A stretch of 64,000 nt of DNA. Origin: Helicoverpa zea. Its lineage: Eukaryota; Arthropoda; Insecta; Lepidoptera; Noctuidae. Each line of letters begins with the position of its first letter. Position 1 is the stretch's first letter. The DNA lies in contig NC_061459.1 in NCBI RefSeq assembly GCF_022581195.2, forward strand, positions 9,424,001-9,488,000. The letters are read 5' to 3'. Shown one piece after another: positions 44,126-59,100 of the stretch. The notes beneath the pieces were generated by a model. That model searched no databases. It was given only the letters and a program-made list of their open reading frames with translations, and was not told where the DNA came from. A program made the position numbers and the translations under genes.

Positions 44126-47100
44126 AATATTTTAGGAAAAATAACTTCAGAGAATAAAAAATCACCAAAGCCATTTACCATTTCGGAGAGATTAAAAATG
44201 CTTTCCCGGTTTTAAATGAAATACCTGTACGAAATTCATAATGGGAAATCAAATTGTTTGCTACGCGCGCTACGACTTTGCTACGCGGCAATACACAGCG
44301 GAAAAACAGGTCATAAATCGTAGCATACTCAAGGACTACGGGAGTTATGATTTTCCAATACAATCACACTATCAATAGTTTCTGGTTACACGGTTCATAG
44401 TTCTACGATACTACGGTGCTACGTACATAGATATGGACTAACAACGCGAACCGTGAGTTGTGTAATAAATTTAACTTTACGAGCCCTAAAATTCACTTCT
44501 CGCCTATTTGCCACTAATGCCGTATTAACAGCAACCCGTCAGGCATTGTTGCACTAATGAGACGTAACTATGTTCGTAGTGTAACTATTCCTAATTATGC
44601 AACGTTCGCATGACGCATATTTCGCTTGACTCATCAATCTCCGAGATATTACCCAAATAGGTTGAGGTCGGTTTCAAATCATTTTCAGTTTGAACTGGGT
44701 TAACAAGTTTTTATGCCATGCCATATGTAGCATATATGGCTGTACCTATACGATACACTCAAAAGTTCAAAACCATCTTCTCTTCATATATGTATGTACT
44801 TAGTAAATCTCAAAGAAAGTACACATCATCACAGAAAATTGAGCAGTAGTCTCTACATTTTCCTGACTAACTGATATGTCTGGGAATCCTGCAAGCTTAA
44901 GTACAATAGTTCAAATGCTAAGCATGCATCAGTTAAATGTGAGATTGCGAAACGAAACCGTGAGTAACTTCCTCAACGAGCACAGATAATATGGTGTTCC
45001 TTGGAAGTTTCGTAAGTCGGCCCACAGCACATTTCGATCAGCATCGCCGTGAGTCACGGGCGCGAGCACGAGGCACGAGGGCGCGCCAACACTGCTTACA
45101 AACACTATAAAGAACAATAGCTTCTAACTACCGCCACTATTCGTTGTAACACCCGCCCACCACAAAAATTCATACTATTCAAAAAATATACTTGATGGAC
45201 GTGACCTCACATAAGGTTAGCGGAGGTCAGATTAGTCACAATATTATAATACGTTGGGCGGGTGCGGTACCTAATACGTCTCAGTAGCAGCCAATTATAC
45301 GGCTTAGCCGTGTACCTACACTACACGCCATTTCGGATTACAATGTGAAAATACGAAGCTATTATATAAAACTCATTTGTTTTCCCATTTATTTGAACTC
45401 CCAATATAAGCTTTCATATATTTAGAAACATGAGAGAAACACAACTTAATTTGTAGTAATAGCTTTTGTATTTACGCACCCGTCTAAAAGGACCAAACAA
45501 TACGAAGCAAACAAATATTTTAGCCAAAATTAATTCAGTAGTTGTTTACGGGCGCCAGCATATTAGGACAAATAGGTAGCTATCCCGAACAATTGTAAGG
45601 CTGTTTACAGGTTTCCTAATAAAAGCGGTTGAATACGTCCTCCTTGTTTATGTATTGTGAGTTAGAAAACAGAAGCACCTAGAGCGAGGTCTGGGAGGTA
45701 TTGTACCCTCTAACAATGCGATCGATGCCGTCCGCGGCCACACCAGACAAAGGACAGGGGAATATTGTTTGTCACAAAATTTATTATGGCGGTAGACAGA
45801 GTGGGACGCGGTGCGCCCAACATATCCAATATATCAGCGGCAACTGTAACGCGCCCCAACGCAAACATATTTACGTGCCGCGCTGCGCCCGATTGTCGCC
45901 TGCCTTACTCCGCGTGTGCCCATCACTATAATGCACAAATACCTATTTCTAATAACTATTTCAGTAATCTGCAGTATTTTCTACATTGCGTCATTTTAGT
46001 AGGTAAATCACAAATAATGTCGGTTGTTTGACTTATTATAGGCACCGTAGCATATCTATGTGCAATTACTGTGCACATTGTCTTGTAAGTTGGCTATAAT
46101 GAAGTAAAGACCATGAACGAAGTGTGAATTATCCGCCGTGGGTAAGGGGCAGACTAGGCGGCGACGTGGCCGCCACATTCCTTTCACACCTCACAGACAT
46201 GGCGATAATGAGCAAGCTTAGGTGTTAAATATTACTGAAGTATTAACCGATAATAACACGTTAAACGATATTTATTAGCGTTCAGTCACGAGTAAGGATA
46301 TTAAAAACAGGATGTATTTGAATTATACCTTCTGTTGTCTGATATTTGCAATTATTATTGACTCTAGGATGTGATAATGAAATGTAATGGCGTTTAATCA
46401 TGAACTTATAATTTATATTGTACATAGCTTAATCAACGTATTGATCATTGATTTTAAGTATAGTTGATTTATTGTTTTTTGTGATTATGTTAAATGTTTT
46501 GTACATTATGTTAGGGTAAATTAATGAAACCACATGGTTAATGAATCTGAAAAGACATATTGAAAGCATAAATTACAAATTTTTACACAAGATACCTATT
46601 AGACAAGTACCGCTGTTTTCTAAGCTATTTCAGTACAGCGCAATAGTACACGCAATTTAGTTTGTTTGAATGAATGCGTGTAAAACGATCGTTCACCCCT
46701 CGGACAAACATGGGGTCTTCGCTTCGTTTACTGTTCCCTTTATAAGTCAATTCCATCGGAATGGCGACTACGCGACTTGTTTACACCATGCTTCTATGTT
46801 TCTTTGCTATTCTCAATTGGCATACGCATTGCTTTGTTCATCTTTGTACTTAATGAATCAGCCCATCGCCCAAATCAATTTTTATTTGGCCACAATAATC
46901 ATAAAATTAAATTCTTTTTTTTTTAATAGTATTGTGTGCTTCAACATTAAGTTTTATTAATCCAACCTTGATGATATTTGGAAGTGTTAATTTGTTTTAG
47001 TCAAAATGGCGATACTGTGCCTACTAAGATAATTCTTCAAATGAATTCTTAGAAATATTATCTTTGTTGTAGATTCTATTTTTAAATACGCGTAGGTGTT

Positions 47101-50100
47101 TCGAAGAAGCTTATTTTAATTTATGACAGCTGGAAGTTATATAGTTTTTAATATAAATATTATATGTACCTACCTTCTAATACTACTATCTATCTTCTAA
47201 TAGTAGTACATTCACGAAACAAATACAGACGCCAAAAAATGAAAAAAAAATCGCACGGGCTGAACTTTGTTTCACAATCGGTGAGAACCGCCATTAAGAC
47301 AACGGAGAGGATGGGATGAATTGTCGTAAAAAATAATTAATTAAGTCCCCAAATCTGGGCTACGAGGAAGGCTGGCATTCTTTTCCACATTAACATTCTT
47401 TTAGTGAATTATTCATGTGCATTTAATTGAATAGCATTTAAATTCATTAGTCTTGCTCCACTCTTATCTAAGAAGAGTTTGGCCATTATCATTTAGGTGT
47501 TCATTTTTCACGAAAACGTGATACACAGCGTCTTGCTCTGAAAGATTGTAGCGACCTTCTGTCTTAAAATTGTCTAGGTACGGTAAAAATGCTAGACCTA
47601 TATTTTCTTATTTACGAACTTTTGCTGAGCAAGAAACCTATTGCAAATATCTTACAAAGCAAAATATGCCTTTACTCGTGGTATGCAAAGTCTAACCTGA
47701 AGCGGCCATTATTCAGCTTTCATACAATTTACGAGAGCAGTAATAACCTGGTACCGTCTCCTCTTCATATACCAGGGATAAGTCGCTTTGCATCGTTAAA
47801 ACTGCCCACGTGCCTCACTAGATGTCGCTACTCGTAAATATATCTCTTACGATATTATCCTAATAAACGTCAGGTCCGAGCACTTATAACGGCACTTTAC
47901 GATGACTGTACCTGAATTTTGACACCAACATACTCGTAAGGGAGATCCATCGCTTTATCATTTCAAATAAATTCGTCAAGTGTTTGCTGTCAGCTCTTAA
48001 CGAGGATATTCCTTCCATTTATCTGTTTCAACAAAAATTTTGAATTTTAGATCAGTGAGTGGTACGTCGCGGCTTTTAATGGATGAATAATAGCATTGTC
48101 TCTAGCGGTATCCCGTAATGGATTCTCGAATATATTCCTGCATTATTTTGAAAGTGAGTGCTGAGCGACAGCTCTTCAAGGAAACTTATATTTCAATGAA
48201 GCTTTCACAACAATAATCGAAGTTACCTGTGGGTAAATACTGACTAAAGTAATAAACTTTGCGATGAATAACAGCCAGGGTAGGTACGAAAACATTCAAG
48301 TTATATCGCCCATCATCGCAAGTTTGTAACTTAACAAACGAAAGTTGTCGGCGAACTGAGAACAGATGTAACAATTCTATTGATCTTCTAGACTGGCAAG
48401 GTTATCGAAATAGTTAGTTATTTGTTTTAATATCGCTTTGTAAGCGGCTTTCTGAAGGGTTGTTTATATAAACTAGATGTTTAATTAATGGACCTTAGAA
48501 ATAGAATTTATCTGTAATAAATAACACTCGATTAAGAGATTCGTAGGTACCTGCGATGAATATCAATATATGTATGTCTGAAGGATAAATTTCACTACTC
48601 CATACATATTTAAAACGTAGGAAAAACAAAGGATGGCAATAACAAAAACAAAATAAGGCCTGACATACATTATGCTGTTAAGGCAGGTACTCAAAACAAT
48701 ATACAAATGATACTTGTTTATTCAAAAAATGACCCTTTTATTTTTCCTTATCTATTACAAGTTGTTTGATCTCTTTATCAGATAAATTGTTTTGTTTTGC
48801 TGGCAGTACCTTTGTACGTACTTTTATATGTATATAGAAAATGGAAACTGGAATATTCACTATTACTGTAGATGAATAGTTATTGTGATTAACCGTTGCT
48901 ATTTCATTTGCAAGGTAAACTAGCTTCCAAGTTCTTCTTTACTATAAGTATAGTTTATGAAGGAAAACCTGTACCATTTCTAAGTAAGAATCTATGCTAA
49001 ATAGTAACATATAAGAAATGTTATTTTGTTTAATGAAGTCATGTCCATTAATTGTTGGTTTCTGATCACCTTTATCGGAGCTTTATGGATTCATTTTCCC
49101 TTTAAAATGATTGACCAAAAGTCAATTAAGTTAATGTAAATTAAACGAAATCTTCAATCATTTTTATCTGATTTAAAGCTGTATAAAAATGATCCTTTAG
49201 TCAAAATTTGTAATAGACTTATTATTTTAGGGTCATTAACTACTGATCGAGTCTACAGCCCTTATAAAAACCCAGAAGTGATGCCTAAATCTCAAACTAT
49301 CTTCGTCATTTTAACGTTATTGAGATGTCAGAACTACTTCTATAATAAGTATTATACGATATAAACTCCAGTGACGTTTGCACTGGCATATGTCAGCCAT
49401 GTAATGAGAACTTGACCTTTCTGAACAATAAAATTATAGAGACGTCATGTCTACGGTTGTCCTTGACCCTCAGTGAGGCTGCGGAAACAGTTACCAAAAA
49501 ACCAGATAAAAAATGTTAAAGTCGTGATAAATCTGCCGTTTTCTTGTTTATTTGATCGAACTATTGTTTGTTTATCTTGACTTGAAGATCGCGTGAAATA
49601 GAGGGCGATGATGTTCGGTTTGTGTCATCTTTCATTTAATTTTGTTCAAGGTGTGAGAAGTTGTTATTTTATTGCGAGATTCCTTTTTTTATTGTCATTG
49701 GTGAGTCTACATCCCAGGGTTATTTTCTGTCCCATCGAAATAATTACATACTTTGAAATTCACTAAAAAGTTTAACATCACCGACAGTTACACCTCTTTG
49801 CTTTTTCCAGTGATTTAAAAAGAAAATTGGATTCGCTTTTTGAAAAAAATATCGGTTCAGATACATTTACAAAGAGTGAATAATTGAAGAACACCTTTGT
49901 TGCGTTCATTGCAGTTTCAGGCCCTGGTTCGATTTTAACTTTCGTATTTATAGTTCAATGGATATTCACAGACTGATATTTCCACAGCCAAACAAGGATA
50001 TGTGTTATTCACGTTACACCCGGCCTGTATTTATAAAGCGTTTGTACATATTCTATATTTACCCAATTCCTAACTTACTACGTAATATTTCTTGATTCTA

Positions 50101-53100
50101 ACGACATGTGAGATGATTAGGTTTTCTCATTTAAATGATGTGAGAAACGGTAGCAATAGCTCTCGCTAATTTCCTGAGATATGTATGTAAACATGCACAA
50201 GTAGGTACCTATTCGGGTCAAAGATTGCACCAATGCATCTTGCTTACCACTCGTGATGAGCATGGCAATCTATACAGCAGTAGATTCCATTAATTCGTGG
50301 GAAGATTACCAGCTGAATGGAAGGAAAACATTTTATGTTATTTTTTCATCCCTTGTTCGGATGAACGACCTTTGAAAAACGTCTCCCCATTCGACGGTAA
50401 ATTATAATTTGTTATCTTTGAAGGTTGTCTATTAATGTTTTTTAACTGTGTTGATCGTAGCCCCTTAGTATTTCAAAATTTCTTGAGAAAGATTACTTAA
50501 ATATTTGCTGTACATAAGTCATTCAGTTTTATTCATATGTAAATATAATAAGTATTATTGTTATGTATTTTGTTTACTCCCATGGGATATGGATATCCTT
50601 GAAAGAAACCTTTATCATTTTTCGCTCCATGAACCATTTCTTTCTGCTAATATCAGATTAATGTAATATCACAGAATAGGTAATATGTCGCGATAGCTAC
50701 GAGGTACATTACCTGCTGCTTATCTGTAGGTTAATATTGACTTACTTTTATTAAATCCTATAAAAATCAGAATATGTTTAAATTATAAAATTTCTCACTC
50801 TTTTATTACCATAATGGAACTATTCATATCAATCGGTTCTATTTAAATAACATAAGTACTTATGTTCAAATAAACGCGTCACGCTGATGAATCAACCGTA
50901 GCTCTAATATGACAATGACGAGATAAACGTTTGTATGACATTTAATTTAATTGTGATGGGCGCAATTAGTTTAGCTGATTAATTACGAATATGTATTCGT
51001 TAATTTGAGTCAAGGCATAAACTTGACCTTCGTAAATAAATCCTTCGAGGTGTAATCATTTGACATTCACGACTTTTTATTGTCTTTGAAAACGACATGT
51101 GATTGTTTAATGGATTTTAAGTGTAGGCGAGATTAATTGTCTGTTTCCTCTTACAGTAATTATAGACTATTAGAAGCTTTTGATAGGAAGTTTGGATGAC
51201 GGTTTTTGGGTATCTAATAGTTACGAACCAATTATTTTAAAACCATAATGGTACCTAAGTGTCTATTCTTTGCCCATCTAACACGAAATTTGAAACTGTG
51301 TGAAGTATGCGTACTAGTTTGTACTGTTCAAATGCTGTGTGAGGACGCCAACAAATCTGTATGTCACATTCACATGTTTAATGCATGCGTGCACATTTAG
51401 CTAACATTAGCTCGGCCGAGATTACAATTGAACATGCTAATATGCATTAGCCCCAGACGCCGTGTAACATGATATGCTTTCAGCTGTAAATTGTGTAAAC
51501 AATCCGTGTAATGATAACTGAATTTGATGAGTTGCGTGATGCGATTAAATTGTATGGATAATTGGAACTGTTGCTGTTCAGCTTGTTCCTATGGGTTTAT
51601 ACGTATTGAATCTCCAATTTTAGTAGCGATTGAAGTCAAAAGGAAACCTTGTAAAATAATTGGCAACAATAATTTACACGACTAAAATTGTTATTGTACT
51701 AGTCTTTGCTATAGGATCGAATCATTGTGTTTAATTTACAATGAATCTTTGTCCCTTTATTACCTTTATCTTAGTCAGCCCTCTGTGTTTAAAAATATTG
51801 CCTTCAATTATGGAAAGCGATAAATCCATACACGAGTGCAGTCGAATAGTAGGCACGTCTCCCTTTCATTTGCGGTAGATACGTATTGGCCTATTGGCTT
51901 CGCTCCCGGTCAGCCGTTCTCGTTACTCGCTCAGCGTTTTGCGGTCCGACCAGCACTCATTCAAATAAGCTGGCTTATCTGCATTGAGGGTGACCGTGAG
52001 TCTGTGGGACGTGTGCTTAAAGTAATGATACCCAATAGTTACCCCATCGTTACCTGATCGTTACCCGAGCATTCAATTCGATTGAGTTTCAAAGGCGCAC
52101 AACTGTGACCACCCGTTGAAGTTTCAACGACTATCTTCTTGCAATTAAGGGCTGCTGCTAATGTTTAAAGTTATGACTTATGATACTTTAGACTTACTTG
52201 AGACGGTTGATCTTTATCATGTTTATCGAACTGTATTCAAGTAGTATTATTCAATTTACGAGTGCTTAGTTTGGGCTCAACTATACTAGACGGTGACATT
52301 AACATTGTCAGTGACCGGAATGTCTCGAGTAGTTTTACGATAATAACTATCTTTGTGCTTTGTAGGTAAACTTAGAGGTCATTTTAACGAAAAAAAACTA
52401 TCTTTCAATAATTTGGTCCTATTTTTATTCCAATACTTACGAGGTTTTGAAGCCTAAAATATTTGGGACCTATAAGGATTTTGGGCTTTCTGTCAATACC
52501 GGTCACAGATCTCGTAGATGGATAGATCTGATAACGACACCCCGGCCGCCTTCTTCCCCTTTTTTATGCAAGTCCACGATCCGCGGCTCCGATATGGTCA
52601 CCCTACACTTTATCTACCTGTAGTGATTTGCTCCCATTTTATAGAGTGAAAATCAATATTAGGAATGGAGTAAGTTAATCTCATATTGCTGCGGATGTAT
52701 AGCTCTTTGCTCAAAAAACCGTTTCTCCATAAAATAACGCCAGTTAGAAAAATGCTATTTCAGATTTGACTCCATTTTTAACCCCTGATCTGTGGCTACT
52801 TAGCCGTAATTGAAAAACGTGGCGGCAAGGAAATTCTTTTTGCTTATGTGAGCATAACGAAACGTTTCTAATTTGTATAATAATCACGCTTCCCCAAATA
52901 AAATGATGTTTTATTCTTATTCGCGAGGAGAGTAACAGTACCTCTGGCATTAATAACAAAAGCTATGGCTGGCCGTTAAGGAAATTTCGTTTAGATTATA
53001 ATCAAATGGCGACGTAAACAAACTTTTGGTGCCACGTGACGAGCATCAGAACTGCTCGGGACGATTCTAATTTCACGGCGTGACGAAGAGGTCTACTCAT

Positions 53101-56100
53101 TTTCCTGACGGTTGCGGATATTTTCAATTTTCCCGACGGTGGCTCCTTTTTATTAGTTGTTGTTTCGCCTTGAATACTAATCGCTGAAGAATTAACATTC
53201 ACGTGACATCTCCTTTGCTTATCCGAGACGTTGTGGCCGAGCCGGGGTTCCTTTCTATTCTAAACACTGCACCATTAATTTGTTGTTGTTCGTTGTTGTT
53301 TCTGACACTTTTCCTTTTGTCTCTGGAATTATTTTTATTTTCCCCTTCTATTTAAGTATATTTCAAGTATTTTCATTCAAATCACGTTCACAAATATCAA
53401 AGCCTCCACAAGCTATCCACATTTGATAAACATCATTCGAGTTAATCTAAAGACGGATGAGAAACCACTTCATTACGAGAGTATCAACATGACGTAAACT
53501 GCGGGTTTCGATATAATAGTTTATCCATCGACAAGCGTTTTAATTAAGCTGGAGGTTATTACGGGCGATGTCACTTGCCTTCACAGTTAACACGTATAGA
53601 TATTCTGACGCTGCATCCAGTTATTAGCTTCCTTGCCAAGTTATTATGATATTCACTTTGCTCGCTTTAACTTCAGCCGAGCATGTAAAGCTAGGGGTTA
53701 ATTACAGCGTATTTATGTCGCTACTTTATAAGATAGTTTACTACGATCTGTTATAGGTTGATGATAGTTTTCTAAGTAGCAACTTCAATTTGTGCTCGTA
53801 GTATTGCAAATGTTTTAATGGATGTATTACTTAAGCATTTCGATATGAAATAAAGCTCTGCATTTGATGAAGAAAAAAGTATTTTACATAGATAAGTCGC
53901 ACATTCAGCTGTAAATTGAGTGTACCTAAGTGCGGAAATAAAGTGACGGTTAGTTCGTGTCGTCAGACAGCACACTCGCCTAGCGCCACGCTAGTAAAGT
54001 AGCAAGTTCACTGGAATAGTGCTGGCGGCGTAATTAAAGCTGAACTTAATCTCCTGTCACCGTTTCACGAGCTGAAGCCCCGCGCCCACTGACTTAATTA
54101 GATTTTTGATGAATTGTTCCACCCGATGAAGCCCACGCGCGGACCGCAGCTAACAAACACGTCTGACTGTTTCGAATTAAAGGCAAAACCAAAATAAATC
54201 AAAACACAATTTACTTTTTATGACTTAAGAGGATAAAGTCCCTAATAAAGTGAACGCTGTTATCTAAAAATCTAATGCTCGTGTAAAAGGAAAATATACC
54301 TCTAAATCGAATCGTATTTGCACGATATAAACAAGCGCTCAACATCTGGATCCTTATTCAATGTTCAATCGACCATGACTCCGATGGTATTCGAAGCAAC
54401 GATAAGTGGATCGAGTACTTTTGACGTCGGCAAGTAGGAGCCATCACAATGGCTGGGGATCTCTAGCGGCCCGGGGAGCTTCACAGATAACCTTTGCCCC
54501 AATATTTTGATTGAACCGATGTAATATACCAAGGTCGACGTCATTGTACCTCCATTGTGTATATCGAAGGCTCACTCGACGATCCTATTCAGAACAACCA
54601 ATTATACAGACCGGATCATTTTGAAACCAATCCATCATTTCAATATAATAAATACTAGTAAACAAAGGGTCGCCATTGTGAAATCAATTTCAACTCGACA
54701 TAATAGGTTTCGTGTACGTGAAAATAGAAAGGCCTAATTCTGTTTGATATCAAACAATGCGAAAACCTTCTGTGTAAGTTGAGGCGAAGTCCTTAATTTT
54801 ATAACATTATTTACGAGTAAGTACTGGTGGGTAATATTTTTTGCAGAATGAAATACGTTAGGGTCACTTATCGGAGCTTGAGTTACGATGTCAAGGAAAC
54901 AAAATAAATTATTTATGAGACGCTTTATTATAACGTACATTTAAGGTTAAAATGTAGTATATTAAATTAATGTGTATCAGGCTTGGTTGTCATGGATAAG
55001 TACCGCACACAGTGATTCAATCAAGTTAATCTTTCATGATTGACTTATTGATTCATCGTGTGGGGTATTTTGTTCAAAAACATAAAATAAATCATTAAAT
55101 TGATAGATATTGTGTTAAAAACCGATGACATTGATTTATGATGATGTTTGACCTATGTCTTGATTACAGTAACATATTGATAACGATTAATGAATCGTTG
55201 AATGAACATCATGTTTTTATGATTGTAAATGCATTAACCATTGGTTCGTGTCAGTGACGTGTTCAGTAAGTGACATCTTTGATAAATGTTTGAGTTGGCA
55301 AAGCAATGAGTTAGACAGCTAATTGTAGCGTTTAATTATTGCTGGCAATCTGTAGTGTCAGCTCGCGTTATCGTGTGCATCGGTTAACGACAATGTGACC
55401 TTTTATTTCAAATTAAATTTCATGTCGTCTTCAGTCTTCAAATTATCTGAGAAGGACGCGTCATGTAAAAGTAGTTACATTGCAGTTTTTTCAAATGTGT
55501 GAATGGCATGAATGAGTCATAAATAGCATATTATTTTGGCGCATGTCTGCATGTTCCAGACACACAATCAATTGTTTAGTGAATCTACAGGCTTGTATCA
55601 AATAAATTATTGAATTTTCTAAAGGTGATATCATATAAAGTCTGACTGACCTGCCATTTTGGATATTTGCATACTGATGTAGTTAGCATTTAAAGGTGGC
55701 TTTTGAAGAAATAGCATTACCTACCTACATATACATACAATATGAAAAAATATATAACACCCTTATCAATCAGTCAGATGCACTTTTTTTCTATTTACTG
55801 AAATGCTTGCAGCATACTAAATGAAAACGAAAAGCCACCTTCGTCCGGTCAATCGAATTCAGAATCTCTAGTCCAGTAAGGTTGATATCGCATAGATGGT
55901 AAGCCCGTTACTATTAAAGGTTTTGAAAACCACAATCGGGGTCGCATGCACCAGCCTTCACGAGGATTCTATAGCTATGTATAAATATCTTAAGATGAAC
56001 TTGCTTATCAATGAAACTCTCATTACGTATACTAATCTCTTCCTTAAATTCCTTTCAAAACAGTTGAATAATATAGTCATTATTGTATAACCTCGGCTTT

Positions 56101-59100
56101 AGTACTATAAAGTCAAGGGCGATAGTACATTTTATTGTTTACTAAATGGTGTTCGTCGTTTTGTGTTCGAACATCATTTCAATAGCAGAGCAATCAATCA
56201 TAGTGTCAATAATTGGACGCCTCGTGTTGTTACTGGAAAGTCAATATTTTGTTTGTAGGCAATAATAAACTTGTCAGAATTTTAAAATGAACGTTTTAGT
56301 AACATTATTGATAGTTTCAAAGGAAATAGAATTGAGTTAATATTTTTTGTAATCATAATACAATTTCAACAGGTCAATAGCACACGTGCTATTTAATTAA
56401 ACGATTTATCGATTGAACTTTGCTCTTGACACGAATTCGATTATTTGATTATCGAGATAGCACTTTATAGCATACCAAAGTCCTTAGACAAATAACAGTG
56501 ACCTATTATCTCATGGAGGTTAAAACTGGTTTTATTTTTAATTCGTGACTAACACATGTGAATGCATAGGGCTTAAGTTCCGTCGATCACCCTGAATCGT
56601 GCACAACCTCGTTCCTGAGATATGACACGTTAATCCATTCACGACTTTCAACCAATCAAATATTATTATTGATGCGAATAGATTGTCTGAACGGTTAATG
56701 CAATTATGTATTATCCAATTGTTGAGGACACCTAGCGATTATCCCAGATAGCTTCATTAGATTAATCGTTTTAAAAGATATGTGACTGAATAGCAATTTC
56801 CTTGATAGTGATTTCAGAATTAGGGTGGACACGGTCTAGACTTAATTGCTCAATTTAATATGGTAAGAGCCTAGACTAAACGAGGCGTATGTTTATTATG
56901 GAAATTGTGTCGTTAATATTTAATATGCATATGCAGAGAATTTGATTTTCGAAACAATATTGCAGGCGATGTGGATGAACTTAATTTTACTATCAGTTTA
57001 TGACGAGGAAATTCAAAGACTTTGCTTTACTTATGACACACTTAATACCTTAATAATTTCATACAATGTAATGAACTTTTACTATTCTCGACCAGAAGTA
57101 GCAGAATAATGTTCAAAATGGAATAAAATTTTCAATATTCCCAGCGACATCTTGACTCATTAACACGATTTTTCTAACTTTACCCTTCTCTTACGTACTG
57201 TGGACTAAATTAAAAGTACATAGAGAAACTATTATTAGACTTTTAATTGCTCAATTCAGTGCTACGATAAAGGGGTTGCTTGGTGCTGCTTTGCATACTT
57301 GTGAAATAAGCACAGAGCGAGAACCCGACTGTATTTTTCATCTTTCTTAGCTAATAGATTTTTTCATCCAACTTACGGCACCGAGAATAAATGGGGGAAT
57401 TTTGAATTAAAATTTACATAAAGAAATTTCTATTAAGATGAGAGTTAACTTCAAACTTGGCTCCGGAGAATTAGTATTTAGCTTAACTGCATTTATGTGT
57501 AACTGTGCGTTATTAAACGCGACTTAATGAATTTTATATTCAGCCATTAACAGCACATGGTGTTTCAGAGTTTAGTATATAATTTGTATAAGGTAAGTGT
57601 AGCATTCAGCATGAAGGTACTGATAGGATAAAATGTAAAATTGTAGCAAAAATTTCATGCAACGTAATTTTCTGAGCTCTAACTTGACATACTTACTCGT
57701 ACTTCAAACTTGCAAATACCTAAATTGATTGCTCTTTTAAACGGAAGTAAATGGTCGTCAGACAGTTTATATATCCTCTTGTTTCAGAAATATTGACGTG
57801 TTTTATAAAGAAAAAATGATAACAAGATAATTTATAATTTTCACAACCAGTGCCTACTTTTTCCACTAACATAAACACTGACTTTTAAAAGAAAACAAAG
57901 AGCAAAACTAGACACACGTGTACCAAACATGCTTCTTACGCAAACATTATTTACATTTCCTTTTACGTAATTATATTTCCTGTACATAGAAGTACAAAGG
58001 TCTTCCGCCAAAGCTTTTCGCCTTTTCGTTATCTTGTATCTAAGTTAGTTCTACTGTACGAAACCTATTCATAGTTCATCCTTGTACCTATACATATGTA
58101 TAGTAAATAAAGGTTCGTATGTATGTGTATTTACCTTTGAGAGGGACTAACGAGGAACTCGGTTATCGACTTCAGTATATTTGCATACGCAGAGCCCCGG
58201 AACGTAAAACGGCATTACAGGTTTTACAGAAAGAAAAGCCGATGCAAATGTTTGTAGTGGACTTTGACTGGACTTATTATTGGTGGATTTATTTATGTTT
58301 GACATAGTAAGCTTAAGTTTTTATATTGTTTTCTAAACTCAAAATAAAAAATTGGAGCCTAGACTGGACACAAATTGAGGACCGAGTTGTGAGAACCGTA
58401 CAGACTGGAAATTGTTTTATTACTTTTCATTATTTATTAAAGAATTCAAATAACTCACGTCAATTTAAACTGATTACTCATAAACATCCTTCACTATATA
58501 AAAATATACTATTTTATATTTATTTATTTCTACTACAAGTAAAATAAACACTGGTTAACAAAGAATGCCGCCTAAGTGGACGTTCTAGTAATTATTACGG
58601 TGGCACTTAAGGTCGAAAGTAAGGGCTCTATTAGTTTGTTCCACGTAATGCTAGCACATCATTACTTGAACGAGCGCGCCTTGCACGTGAACTAGGAAGA
58701 GTTACCTGCGGTTTATTACCAGACACCCTATGGACGGTTCGAAGAAATAGGACCAACATACCTTCGATGTTTTACACCTGCGAGATTCATTTGTTTTTCA
58801 GCTTGTTTTTCTTTTATTTCAGTGTTTGTGAATAGGTTACCAACGCAACGCAACTCTCTACGGGATAATGATGCTTCATATTTATTTTGAACGTGATTTT
58901 CCGTACCATGAATTTATCTCTCAACTAAATATTGTAATATTTTATTTTTTTCCATAAAAATAATGATGAGGTGTGTGTTTTTGTGTAAAGGCGGGGTACA
59001 AACGTACGATTTTACGACTGTAAAGTTGTGTTTGATTGAAAAGAACTCGTCTAAATTAAATTGCGATAGTTGCGATGCAAGCTTCGTCGGTATTTGATAT

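Noticed and set aside
45701..46031. Two overlapping plus-strand open frames as a gene
   Set aside because: Two frames open at once with no protein signature suggest composition bias of a GC-richer island, not coding.
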